The translations under genes were made by a program, and so were the position numbers. From Eggerthellaceae bacterium (lineage in GTDB: Bacteria; Actinomycetota; Coriobacteriia; Coriobacteriales; Eggerthellaceae): a stretch of 64,000 bases of DNA. The stretch lies in the NCBI GenBank assembly GCA_022644775.1, contig JALCHN010000006.1, positions 1 to 64,000 on the forward strand, read 5' to 3'. The notes under the pieces are model-generated. The model was not told the origin of the DNA, ran no database searches, and saw only the letters and a program-made list of their open reading frames with translations. Shown here piece after piece: positions 1 to 9,100 of the stretch. Position 1 is the first letter of the stretch, and the number at the start of each line of letters is the position of its first letter.

Positions 1-2
1 TT

Positions 3-31
3 GTGACAACATCACGCGCCGCCGTTGTCAC
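3..31. repeat. GTGACAAC hairpin repeat, copy 1
   Basis: Arms GTGACAAC (3-10) and GTTGTCAC (24-31) are exact complements and enclose the 13-base loop ATCACGCGCCGCC. The same arms and loop, in either orientation, recur between genes at 5.9 and 45.3 kb, and diverged copies occur at 34.4 and 34.9 kb. Confidence 0.85.
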
Positions 32-42
32 ATTGCGCTCGC

Positions 43-71
43 GCGACAACATCACCCGCCCCCTTCGTCAC
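43..71. repeat. GTGACAAC hairpin repeat, copy 2 (diverged)
   Basis: GCGACAAC followed by ATCACCCGCC and ending in TTCGTCAC. It is a decayed tandem partner of copy 1, in the same orientation 40 bases downstream. Confidence 0.65.
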
Positions 72-107
72 GATTCTTCTCATTGTTTTGAGATTGTCAA
101 TTACTTG

Positions 108-137
108 TTGACTCGAAGGTTTGATCTGAAATACAGT
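108..137 (+). promoter_or_regulatory. Possible sigma-70-like promoter
   Basis: TTGACT (108-113) and TACAGT (132-137) are separated by 18 bases in a locally AT-rich stretch ahead of the dmsA-like gene. The match to the -10 consensus is 4 of 6, so this is only a candidate. Confidence 0.35.
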
Positions 138-366
138 AAACGAGTTTTTTCGCCGATACTTCTGCATCCGTATCGACGGAGACAACATTGGGCTTACAGG
201 GTATGCACCCCTGTATCTTTCATGCGTCACGTTGGTGTTTCTGCATACCACCCGGCTGGCGCGCGCGGGCGCATTCTGCTTGCGCCATAGTTGCCCATTC
301 TGCGCGTGGGCTTCTTATCCCAAAGACACATATTTCGCCCTGCTTTATACGGGGAAGAGGAGAAGC

Positions 367-2757
367 ATGGCTAAACTAACTTCGGCTTCTATGAGCCGAC
401 GGTCGTTTCTTGCCGCAACGGCGGCCGGCGCCGGTGCGGCTGCCGTATGCGGCGTATCGGGATGCAGCGCTCCTGCGCCTACTGACGATACGGTTGAAGA
501 GAAGATGACGTGGACGCACTGTTCGCCTAATTGCTACGGTCGCTGCGCCCTTCGCGTGTTCACGCGCGAGGGCCAGGTCGTGCGCATCGAGTCCGACAAC
601 ACCGGTGACGATGCCTTCGGCGACCACCAAATTCGCGCCTGCCTGCGCGGCAGGTCCATCAGGCGGTGGATCAACGATGAGAACCGGTTGAAGTATCCGC
701 TCAAGCGCACGGGGGCTCGCGGCAGCGGCCAGTTCGAGCGCATCAGCTGGGACGAAGCGATTGACACTATTTGCACCAAGTATCAGCAGATTCTCGATGA
801 CTACGGTCCCGAGGCGGTGCTCATCGCCCCGGCGAGCGGCGTGAAGGCGCAGAACATTTCGGATTTTCTCAAACGGTTCTGCATCTGCAACGGAGGATAT
901 GTCGAGCAGTCGGGCGGCTACAGCATGGCTCAGGCGCGCACGGCGATTCCTTATTTGTACGGTGAGATGAAGAATAATTCGACTGCCGATTTGGCGAATG
1001 CGAAACTCTGCGTCATGTTCGGCGACAATCATGCCGAAAACAAGCTCGGCGGCGCAGGCGACGGCTATCAGATTCAGCATGCGCTCGAAGCGGGTGGCGC
1101 GAAGGTCATCGTCATCGACCCTCGTTTCACGGGGACGTCTGCGCTCCATGCCGACCAATGGATTCCCATTCGACCGGGAACCGACGCTGCTTTAGCCGAG
1201 GGCATCGCGTACGTGCTGATCACCGAGGATATGGTGGACCAGGAATTCCTGGACACGTATTGCATCGGTTACGACGAGAAGACGCTTCCCGATAGCGCGC
1301 CCGCACACGGCGACTACAAGAGCCATATTCTCGGCCAGGGTCCCGACGGCACGCCGAAGACGCCTGCCTGGGCGAGCACGATCACCGGTATCCCCGAGCA
1401 GACGATCATCGAACTGGCGCGAGAAATCGGTACGACCGATCCGTGCTGCATCATGCAGGGGCTCGGCCCTCAGCGACAGCAGAACGGGGAGCAAACCTGC
1501 CGAGCGATTTGCATGCTCGAGGTTTTGCTCGGCGGCGTGGGCAAAAGCGGAGCGGGCACCGGCTTCTTGTTCGGGGCCGATACGATTACCGGCGTGAAAG
1601 TGCCTACGGGAACGAATCCGGTCGCTATCACGATTCCGACGTTCATGTACATGGAAGCCATCGAGGACGCGACGAGCCTCACGACGTTCAACGCGGGCCT
1701 TCAGGGCGCCGGCCGTCTGCGCCAGCCGATCAAGATCATGTTCTCGCACGGCGGCAACAGCCTCACCAACCAGCACGCCAATATCAACCGCAGCCATAAG
1801 ATCCTTGCCGATGAGAGCCTGTGCGAGATGATCGTTGTGTGGGAGACCATGCTCACCGACAGCGCGAAGTACGCCGATATCATCTTGCCCGACCTTATGC
1901 CTTCGGAACAGCCGAGCTTCGCCTCGGGCGAGTACTGCGGCAACATGGGCTACGTTATCTGCGGTACAGCCTGCGATAACGAGAAATACGAGCGCAAATC
2001 CCTCTACGAAAGCCTGACGCTCATGGCGCGCAAGATGGGCTGCGAAGACGAATTCACAAAGGGCCTCGACGAGACCGGATGGCTCAAAAAGATGTACGAA
2101 ACCGCCCGTGAGACCGATACCGAATTGCCGGAATGGGACGATATGGTCGAACGGGGCGTGTACCGTCGCAAGCAGAAGAACGGTGGTTCTATCGCGTTCG
2201 ACAAGTTCCGCAAGAACCCAGGTGCGCACAGGCTGAAAACGCCGTCGGGCAAAATCGAAGTGTACAGCGAGCGGCTGGCGGAGTATGCGCGCACGTGGAA
2301 GCTGCGCGACGGGGACGTCATCGACCCGCTTCCCGTGTATGCGCCGGATGCCGAGTACGGCTACGATGACGAGCGCCGCTCTACGTACCCGCTCCAGATG
2401 GTCGGGTTCCACGAGCGCGGTCACGCCCACTCGTCGTTCACTCAAATCGATGTCCTGCAAGCTGTGAATGTGAAGCGGTTCTGGATGAACACGGCCGACG
2501 CTGCGGCGCGCGGCATTGCCGATGGCGACACGGTAGAGGTCTTCAACGAGTTCGGACGCATGCAGGTGCAGGCGAAGGTGACCGACCGCATCATGCCGGG
2601 CGTTACTGCCATGGGCCAGGGCTACTGGTTTTCCGCCAACGAGGAAGGCGTCGATGTGGGCGGTTGCATCAACACGCTTACGAACTCGCATCCCTCGCCG
2701 CTCGCGAAGGCCATTCCCGCCCATACGAACATCGTCGAAGTGAAGAAGGTGAGCTAG
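367..2757 (+). CDS. dmsA: DmsA-like molybdopterin oxidoreductase, catalytic subunit
   Basis: A 796-residue exported molybdoenzyme of the DMSO reductase family, probably reducing an S- or N-oxide outside the membrane. The start is ATG 367 because GGGGAAGAGGAG lies just upstream; the frame is open further upstream but that part has no signal. Residues 10-15 (SRRSFL) are a twin-arginine export signal followed by a hydrophobic stretch. Cys52, Cys56, Cys60 and Cys92 form the CX3CX3C...C [4Fe-4S] motif. The text around residue 186 (GGYSMAQA) matches the part of E. coli DmsA that contains the serine ligand to Mo. Long stretches such as WIPIRPGTDAAL and YCIGYDEKTLP are typical of DmsA/YnfE. It abuts the Fe-S subunit gene. 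No DmsC-type anchor follows, which is unusual. Substrate not determined. Confidence 0.9.
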   Translation: MAKLTSASMSRRSFLAATAAGAGAAAVCGVSGCSAPAPTDDTVEEKMTWTHCSPNCYGRCALRVFTREGQVVRIESDNTGDDAFGDHQIRACLRGRSIRRWINDENRLKYPLKRTGARGSGQFERISWDEAIDTICTKYQQILDDYGPEAVLIAPASGVKAQNISDFLKRFCICNGGYVEQSGGYSMAQARTAIPYLYGEMKNNSTADLANAKLCVMFGDNHAENKLGGAGDGYQIQHALEAGGAKVIVIDPRFTGTSALHADQWIPIRPGTDAALAEGIAYVLITEDMVDQEFLDTYCIGYDEKTLPDSAPAHGDYKSHILGQGPDGTPKTPAWASTITGIPEQTIIELAREIGTTDPCCIMQGLGPQRQQNGEQTCRAICMLEVLLGGVGKSGAGTGFLFGADTITGVKVPTGTNPVAITIPTFMYMEAIEDATSLTTFNAGLQGAGRLRQPIKIMFSHGGNSLTNQHANINRSHKILADESLCEMIVVWETMLTDSAKYADIILPDLMPSEQPSFASGEYCGNMGYVICGTACDNEKYERKSLYESLTLMARKMGCEDEFTKGLDETGWLKKMYETARETDTELPEWDDMVERGVYRRKQKNGGSIAFDKFRKNPGAHRLKTPSGKIEVYSERLAEYARTWKLRDGDVIDPLPVYAPDAEYGYDDERRSTYPLQMVGFHERGHAHSSFTQIDVLQAVNVKRFWMNTADAAARGIADGDTVEVFNEFGRMQVQAKVTDRIMPGVTAMGQGYWFSANEEGVDVGGCINTLTNSHPSPLAKAIPAHTNIVEVKKVS

Positions 2758-2758
2758 C

Positions 2759-3385
2759 ATGTCCCAGTTTGCCTTCTTCTACGACGGCACGCGCTGCAAC
2801 GGCTGCAAGACGTGCGTTATGGCGTGTAAAGATTTGCACGACCTCCCGGCTGGCCGAACGTATCGCAAGGTGGTGGAGTACGAGAAGACGTCCGGGTGGA
2901 CGACGGACGCCGAGGGACTGTTCGTGCCCGGGGCTATGTACGCCTATTTCACGTCCGTTGCCTGCAACCATTGCGACAATCCCGCCTGCGTCGCGGCGTG
3001 CCCGGTGGGCGCCTGCCAGAAGGACGCGGATACGGGAATCGTTTCTATTGACGAGAGCGTCTGCATCGGCTGCGGGTCCTGCATCGCGGTGTGCCCTTAT
3101 GGTGCCCCGGTGAGAAACGAAGACACCAGCGTAACGGAAAAATGCGATGCATGCCGTGATCGCATCGAAGCGGGCAGTGCCCCGTTCTGCGTTGAAGCGT
3201 GTCCGCAGCGCGCACTTACGTTCGGCGATGCGTCGCAGGTACCCGATGGATTCGAACGCGCCCATACGGCGCCCTTGCCCGATCCGGCGACTACGATGCC
3301 GAACGTGTACGTAAAGCCGTTCAAGGCGGCTGTGGATTTCGCGAGCGCCGACGGCGTCGTTGCCAACGGCGAAGAGCTGCGATAG
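2759..3385 (+). CDS. dmsB: DmsB-like four-cluster ferredoxin subunit
   Basis: A 208-residue electron-transfer subunit partnering the DmsA-like protein; it starts one base after that gene stops, so the two are translated together. Four cysteine groups are visible: CNGCKTCVMACK near the N-terminus, CNHCDNPACVAACP, CIGCGSCIAVCP and CDACRDR with a later CVEACP, the normal arrangement for four [4Fe-4S] clusters in DmsB/NrfC proteins. It has no signal peptide, so it would be carried across the membrane in complex with the Tat-exported catalytic subunit. The usual third partner (DmsC or NrfD) is absent downstream. Confidence 0.92.
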   Translation: MSQFAFFYDGTRCNGCKTCVMACKDLHDLPAGRTYRKVVEYEKTSGWTTDAEGLFVPGAMYAYFTSVACNHCDNPACVAACPVGACQKDADTGIVSIDESVCIGCGSCIAVCPYGAPVRNEDTSVTEKCDACRDRIEAGSAPFCVEACPQRALTFGDASQVPDGFERAHTAPLPDPATTMPNVYVKPFKAAVDFASADGVVANGEELR

Positions 3386-3436
3386 GGGGAAGCACGGCAG
3401 TCGGGTGCCACACGGTCCCGCCTGCCGTGCTTCCCC
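3386..3436 (+). terminator. Long perfect hairpin without U-tract
   Basis: Arms GGGGAAGCACGGCAG (3386-3400) and CTGCCGTGCTTCCCC (3422-3436) are perfect 15-bp complements with a 21-base loop, directly after the dmsB-like stop. No run of T follows on the + strand, so it may stabilise or process the mRNA rather than end it. Confidence 0.6.
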
Positions 3437-3476
3437 TCGCTACAAGGTTCAACCATCTCTGAGAAAGGATGTGTGC

Positions 3477-4622
3477 ATGTACAAAGAACTGAAGTTGAAT
3501 GCGGGGGCGAAGGTGGGTCGCTGGGCGGCCGCCTGTGCGGTGAGCGCCGTGCTCGCCGTCGCGCTCTGCTCTTGCTCGAGCGCATCGACGGGAAGCGAGA
3601 GCTCGTCTTCGTCTTCCGCCGCCTCTTCGAGCGCGGAGCAAGCGTCTTCCAACCAGGCCACCGCCAAAGTGAAGAGCGGCACGGTGACGACCACCGTCGA
3701 CATGACCGGTTACGATGCCGGCCAGGTCGTGCGCGTCTGGGTGCCCGTTGCGACCGACGGCGACTATCAAACGATTACCGACGACGCCATCGACGCCGGC
3801 AGCGGCGCCGCCGTTGCCCAGATGACCACCGACGCCCTGGGCAACAAGATGGCCTATATCGAATGGGACGCCAACGCCGACCCGGCGAGCCGTATCGCCA
3901 AAGTCTCCTTCCATGCGACCCGCACCGAAGCGCTTCGCCCCAACATCGTGGAGAGCGGCGACGTGCCCGACGACATCAAGGCCAACTACTTGGGCAGTTC
4001 GAGCATGGTGAAGGTCGACGACCCCTCGGTGGTGGCCAAGGCTCAGGAAATCACTGCCGGCCAAGACACCTACGAGGGCAAGGCGCGCGCCATCTACGAC
4101 TGGATCTATGACAATATGAACCGCGACAACAATGTCACGGGCTGCGGCGACGGCGACGTGTGCCGCCTGATTTCGAGCGGCGTTCTGGCGGGCAAGTGCA
4201 CCGACATCAACTCGGTGTTCGTTGCTCTGTGCCGTGCATCAGGCGTGCCTGCGCGCGAGATGTTCGGTATCCGCATGAATGCCGAAAACATCACGGCTAA
4301 CCAGCATTGCTGGTGCGAGTTCTACGTTCCCGGCACGGGCTGGGTTCCCGCCGACCCGGCGGACGTGCTGAAGGCCGTGCTCACCGACAGTCTCGATAAA
4401 TCTTCCGAAGAGGCCTTGCAGGTGAAGGATTACTACTGGGGTCAGTGGGATGAGAAGCGCGTCGAGTACAGCCACGGCCGCGACATCACGCTTTCGCCGG
4501 CGCAGGACGGTCCGGCGCTCAACGATTTCGGCTATCCGTACGCCGAAGTCGACGGAGATGTCATCGACTACTACACGCCGAGCACGTTCGTGTATTCGGT
4601 AACGTTCGACGAGGATAACTAG
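3477..4622 (+). CDS. Transglutaminase-like lipoprotein
   Basis: A 381-residue secreted protein of the transglutaminase-like superfamily. The start ATG 3477 is preceded by AGAAAGGA and begins a lipoprotein signal: basic N-terminus, hydrophobic core AAACAVSAVLAVAL and a CSC lipobox, then a Ser/Ala-rich linker (about residues 35-65). Residues 75-190 resemble the N-terminal beta domain seen before such folds. The catalytic triad is readable: Cys241 in GKCTD, His277 in NQHCWCEF and Asp293 in VPADPAD, so the fold is probably an active thiol hydrolase or transferase. Its place between an oxidoreductase pair and a CcdA-TlpA fusion suggests work in the cell envelope. Target unknown. Confidence 0.75.
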   Translation: MYKELKLNAGAKVGRWAAACAVSAVLAVALCSCSSASTGSESSSSSSAASSSAEQASSNQATAKVKSGTVTTTVDMTGYDAGQVVRVWVPVATDGDYQTITDDAIDAGSGAAVAQMTTDALGNKMAYIEWDANADPASRIAKVSFHATRTEALRPNIVESGDVPDDIKANYLGSSSMVKVDDPSVVAKAQEITAGQDTYEGKARAIYDWIYDNMNRDNNVTGCGDGDVCRLISSGVLAGKCTDINSVFVALCRASGVPAREMFGIRMNAENITANQHCWCEFYVPGTGWVPADPADVLKAVLTDSLDKSSEEALQVKDYYWGQWDEKRVEYSHGRDITLSPAQDGPALNDFGYPYAEVDGDVIDYYTPSTFVYSVTFDEDN

Positions 4623-4627
4623 GTAAG

Positions 4628-4658
4628 GGAGGCGGCGCCGACGCCGGTGTCGCCTCCT
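4628..4658 (+). terminator. GC-rich intergenic hairpin
   Basis: GGAGGCG and CGCCTCC flank a short paired inner stem between the transglutaminase gene and the CcdA-TlpA gene. It is followed by CTCTCGG with no U-tract, so a processing or weak termination role is more likely than full termination. Confidence 0.45.
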
Positions 4659-4674
4659 CTCGGATTGGAGACGC

Positions 4675-5913
4675 ATGGATATCGCGAGCATCGTATCGGC
4701 CGTAGGGGCGGGACTGCTTTCGTTTTTCTCACCCTGCATTCTGCCTTTGCTCCCCGTCTACATTGGGGTGCTTACGACGGGGCCAACGCAAGGGGAGGGC
4801 GAGCGCGCCGATCTTGGCCTGGGTGCGCAGGTCGCGCGCACGCTTGCGTTCGTGCTCGGCATCTCGTGCGTGTTCGTGGGGCTCGGCATCGGGGCCGCAA
4901 CGCTTGGGAACGCGGCTGCGAGCAATCCCTATCTCAATGTGGTGCTCGGACTCGCAATCTTCGTATGCGGTCTCTTTCTTACCGGCATTCTGCGCATCGA
5001 TGCTCTGCAGCGCGAACATCGCGCCAACCTTTCCCGCATCAAGGTGAACGGGGTCGCTGGGGCCTTTCTGCTAGGATTGGCGTTTTCATTCGGATGGACG
5101 CCCTGCGTGGGCCCTATTTTGGGGAGCATCCTCGCGCTGGCGGCGGGAGAGGGGACCGTGGCGGCCGGTGCCGTTCTTCTGCTCGCGTACGCTCTGGGGC
5201 TGTGCGTGCCGTTCGTCGTGCTCACGTTGGGCGCGAGCGCGCTCATGTCTCGCGTGCACAGCCTGTACCGCTACCTTCCCGTCATCCAAAAGGTCGGCGG
5301 CGCTCTTATTGCGGCGATGGGTCTTTGGATGGTCTTGAGCCAGGTGGGGGCGCTTGCCAATGCGTCGAAGGCCTACGACGGTGGCGATGCGGCGCAAATC
5401 TCGGAGCAGAGCGCGGAATCCTCGCAAGCCGACGACGATCCCGTTGTCGGAACCGTGGAAGCCGGCGACGAAGATACCTCGACGAAGTCGAGCGCTTGGA
5501 AGAACGTAGTGCTCACCGACCTCGACGGCAATGCTCACAAGCTAAGCGAGTACAAGGGGAAGCCCCTCTACTTCGAATTCTGGGGTAGCTGGTGCACCTC
5601 ATGCGTGCAGGACCTGGGCCAGCTTACCGACGTGTATCGAGAGCATGAAGAGCTAGGCGATGTGGTCGTTGTCTCCGTTGTCGTGCCGGGCCAGTTCGGC
5701 GAGCGGTCGGCGGATGATTTCGTCCAGTGGGCGCGCGACAACGACGTCGAGGTTCCCGTGCTGATGGATACCAACGGCGCGCTGAGCACCCATTTGGGCG
5801 TATCGGGTTTCCCTACTTCGGTGTTCGTGTCGAGCGACGGCCAATTGTACAAGATCCGTGTCGGGGCCATTTCCGTCGACGAGCTTGAGGGTTTGCTCTC
5901 TCAGCTAAGCTAA
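4675..5913 (+). CDS. CcdA-TlpA fusion, thiol-disulfide electron transfer protein
   Basis: A 412-residue two-part protein. Residues 1-225 form a CcdA/DsbD-type membrane domain with about six helices and the paired cysteines Cys21 (SFFSPCILPLLP) and Cys144 (FGWTPCVGP), which carry reducing power across the membrane. A linker of about 50 residues rich in Ser, Asp and Glu leads to a thioredoxin/TlpA/ResA domain with the active site WCTSC (Cys307, Cys310) and a cis-Pro loop GFPTS. Such proteins keep extracytoplasmic cysteines reduced, for cytochrome c maturation or thiol repair. Being joined, the two halves form a self-contained relay. It is the last gene of the dms-like cluster. A single TTGGAG precedes the ATG. 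Confidence 0.9.
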   Translation: MDIASIVSAVGAGLLSFFSPCILPLLPVYIGVLTTGPTQGEGERADLGLGAQVARTLAFVLGISCVFVGLGIGAATLGNAAASNPYLNVVLGLAIFVCGLFLTGILRIDALQREHRANLSRIKVNGVAGAFLLGLAFSFGWTPCVGPILGSILALAAGEGTVAAGAVLLLAYALGLCVPFVVLTLGASALMSRVHSLYRYLPVIQKVGGALIAAMGLWMVLSQVGALANASKAYDGGDAAQISEQSAESSQADDDPVVGTVEAGDEDTSTKSSAWKNVVLTDLDGNAHKLSEYKGKPLYFEFWGSWCTSCVQDLGQLTDVYREHEELGDVVVVSVVVPGQFGERSADDFVQWARDNDVEVPVLMDTNGALSTHLGVSGFPTSVFVSSDGQLYKIRVGAISVDELEGLLSQLS

Positions 5914-5929
5914 GGGTGCGACGGGGCGG

Positions 5930-5958
5930 GTGACAACAGGGGCGCGTGATGTTGTCAC
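5930..5958. repeat. GTGACAAC hairpin repeat, inverted copy
   Basis: GTGACAAC (5930-5937), loop AGGGGCGCGTGAT, GTTGTCAC (5951-5958). The loop is the reverse complement of the 5967 copy except for one base, so the pair points in opposite directions and can also fold as one 66-base structure. Confidence 0.85.
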
Positions 5959-5966
5959 ATTCTGTT

Positions 5967-5995
5967 GCGACAACATCACGCGCCGCCGTTGTCAC
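5967..5995. repeat. GTGACAAC hairpin repeat, direct copy
   Basis: GCGACAAC (5967-5974), loop ATCACGCGCCGCC, GTTGTCAC (5988-5995). The loop is identical to that of the copy at 3-31. Confidence 0.85.
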
Positions 5996-6106
5996 CGTCG
6001 TCACGTTTAACCTGCCTGAAACATGCGCGTAACGAAACAGACGTGCGCGCGCCGTAGTCTAGCCATCAACCTGGCGCTCGCGCACTCGATGCGGCGCCGG
6101 TTGGAT

Positions 6107-6157
6107 GGGCCGGGCACATCGGGCTTCCCCAATCGGTTCGATGCGCCCGGCCCGTTT
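6107..6157 (+). terminator. Terminator-like hairpin in the gltB leader
   Basis: Arms at 6107-6121 and 6139-6153 (GGGCCGGGC-N-CATCG pairing with CGATG-N-GCCCGGCCC) are followed by GTTTT. It lies only 22 bases before the gltB start, with the GGGAGGA ribosome site just beyond, so it could act as an attenuator or end a leader transcript. Confidence 0.55.
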
Positions 6158-6179
6158 TGGCTAGATTGGGAGGAACGGA

Positions 6180-9100
6180 ATGGCAGACGCAATCACGCAA
6201 CAGGATGCCGGCGAGCAGCGCGCTCGCGGTTTGTGGCGCCCCGAATTCGAACACGATGCCTGCGGCATCGCCGCGCTCGTGCATCTTTCGGGCGAGCGCT
6301 CGCACCAGCTGCTCGACGACGCGCTTTCGGCGCTCATCAACCTCGAGCACCGCGGCGGTGCGGGTTTGGAAAAGAACACCGGCGACGGTGCCGGTATCCT
6401 CTTCCAAATACCGCATCGCTTCTTCCGCAGGGAGGCCCAGTGCTACGGTCACCTGCTCCCCGCGGAAGGCGACTACGGCGTGGCCATGCTCTTTCTCCCT
6501 CAAGACGACGAAGGCGTGGAAGCCGGCATGCGCATCTTCGAAGAAGGCTGCGCCCATGCGGGCATCCCGCTGCTCTTCTGGCGCGACGTGCCGGTCGATA
6601 CCCACGGCTTGGGCGCCACGGCGCTCGAATGCATGCCCACGATGAAGCAGGCCTTCATCGGCCGCCCCGAAGGGGTGCCGGCGGGCATGGATTTCGAACG
6701 CGCCCTCTACGTGTGCCGCCGCTCGATCGAAAAGGCGGGCCACGCAGCCCCCGAGCTCGCGCACAAGATCTTCTACATCTGCTCGATGAGCTCCCGCACG
6801 ATCGTCTACAAGGGCATGCTCGTAGCCACGCAGATGCGCGGCTTCTTCCGCGACCTCGACGACGCGTCGACCGAAACGGCCCTTGCCCTCGTGCACTCGC
6901 GCTATTCCACCAACACCACTCCTTCGTGGGAGCGCGCCCATCCTAACCGCTATATCGTTCACAACGGCGAGATCAACACCCTGCGCGGCAACGTGAACTG
7001 GGTGCGCGCCCGCGAACCGCGCCTCTATTCGCCCGTCATGCAGGACCATTTGGCCGACGTCCTGCCCGTAATCGACCGCGAAGGTTCCGACTCGGCCATG
7101 CTCGACAACGTGCTCGAGTTTTTGGTCATGAACGGCCGCAGCCTGCCGCGCGCGATTTCGATGGTCTTGCCCGAACCCTGGGACCACAACGAGGCCCTGC
7201 CCCCGCGCCGGCGCGCCTGGGACGCCTACCAGTCGATGGTGCAGGAAGCCTGGGACGGCCCGGCGGCGATCGCCTTTTCCGACGGCCGCGTGACCGGCGC
7301 TGTGCTCGACCGCAACGGCTTGCGCCCGGCTCGCTACTACATCACCAGCGACGACCGCCTCCTTCTTTCGAGCGAGGTGGGCGTGCTCGACGTCGATCCG
7401 GCGACGATTTTGGTGTCGGGCAGCTTGGGCCCCGGCCAGATGCTGCTCGTCGACCCGGCCAAGGACCGCGTCCTCTTCGACGACGAGATCAAGGACGCCT
7501 TCGCAAACGAGAAGCCCTATCGCGAGTGGATCACCCAGAACATGCTCACCCTGGCCGACGTGGAGGACACGGCGCGGGAAAGCGAGGAAGCGGCGCCCGA
7601 CGCCGATGAATCGCTCACGCGCCGCCAGGCCGTGCACGGCTACTTCTACGACGATGTGGAAGAGGCCATCGTCCCCATGGCCCAGCAGGGCAAGAACCCC
7701 CTTGCCTCGATGGGCGCCGACGTGCCGCTCGCGGTGCTCTCGAGCCATCCGCGCCGTTTCTTCGACTACTTCAACCAGAAGTTCGCGCAGGTCACGAACC
7801 CGCCGATCGACGCTTTGCGTGAATCCTTCATCACCTCGACCCTGCTCTACGTGGGCAACCACGGCAACGTCCTCGAAGACGCCCGATCGAACTGCCGCCT
7901 CATCAAGCTGGAGACGCCGATCCTCGATAAGCGCGGGTTCGATTCGCTGTCCCATGTCGATCGCCAGGGCTTCAAGGCCGTGTCGGTGCGCGCCGTCTAC
8001 GACCGCGACGGCGGCCCCCATGCGCTCGAGCACGCGCTCACGCGCCTGCGCAGCGAAGCCGAACGCGCCGTGCGCGACGGGGCCAACATCCTGGTCGTGT
8101 CCGACCGCGCGGCTGCGGGCGAGGTGCCCGTGCCCTCCCTGCTCGCCGTTTCGAGCATCCACAACCACCTGCTCCGCAAGGGCATGCGCACGAGCACCGA
8201 CATCATCGTCGAAGCCGGCGATGCGGTGTCGGCCCACGACTTCGCTACGCTCGTGGGCTATTCCGCTTCGGGCATCTACCCCTATATGGCCCACGAAACG
8301 ATTCGCGCCATGGCCGAAGCGGGTACGCTTTCGGTCGATGCGGAAACGGGCATCGCAAACTACAACAAGGCCGTGACGAGCGGCATCGTGTCGATCATGT
8401 CGAAGATGGGCATCTCCACGATGCAGGGCTACCATTCGGCCCAGGTCTTCGAAGCCGTGGGCTTGGGAGAAGGCCTGGTCGACGAGCATTTCGCCGGCAC
8501 GGTGAGCCGCGTGGGCGGTTTGGAAATCGACGATGTCCAGCGCGAGTGCGACGAGCGCTACGACGCCGCGCTTGCGCTCGATAAGACGCCGGCGCCCGAC
8601 CAGCTGCGCTCTTCGGGCATCACCAACTGGCGCCCGATCGACGGTGAGGACCATCTGATCAACCCCATGGTCGTCAACCTGCTGCAGCGGGCCGTGCGCG
8701 CCAACGACGCCGAACTCTTCGCCCAGTACAGCGCGGCCGTGCATCCGGCGGGTCGCACCGTCACCCTGCGCGACCTGCTCGATTTCGACTTCTCGGGGGC
8801 GGGCATCCCGCTCGACGAAGTGGAACCGGCCAGCGAAATCGTCAAGCGCTTCAAGACGGGCGCCATGTCCTACGGGTCGATTTCGCAGGAGGCGCACGAG
8901 TGCCTGGCCATTGCGATGAACCGGCTGGGCGGCCGGTCGAACACGGGCGAGGGCGGCGAGGACCCGGCCCGCGAAGTCACCCTGCCCAATGGCGACAGCA
9001 AGCTTTCGGCCATCAAGCAGATCGCCTCGGGCCGCTTCGGCGTCACGAGCCGCTACCTGATGAGTGCCAAGGAGATTCAGATCAAACTCGCCCAGGGGGC

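Larger units (their letters stand above)
1..366. other. Non-coding leader with repeats and possible promoter
   Basis: This stretch upstream of the first gene carries no convincing gene. It holds two GTGACAAC-type hairpin repeats in the first 71 bases, a possible promoter around 108-137 and a short dyad at 154-175 (CGATAC and GTATCG separated by 10 bases) that could be an operator. The small overlapping open frames here have no family resemblance and no ribosome binding site. Confidence 0.5.

Noticed and set aside
232-366. N-terminal extension of the DmsA-like protein by 45 residues
   Set aside because: The extension would bury the twin-arginine signal; a clear ribosome site precedes ATG 367.
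5914-6179. Glutamine or other known riboswitch before gltB
   Set aside because: No conserved aptamer blocks could be recognised; only a terminator-like hairpin and two repeat hairpins are seen.
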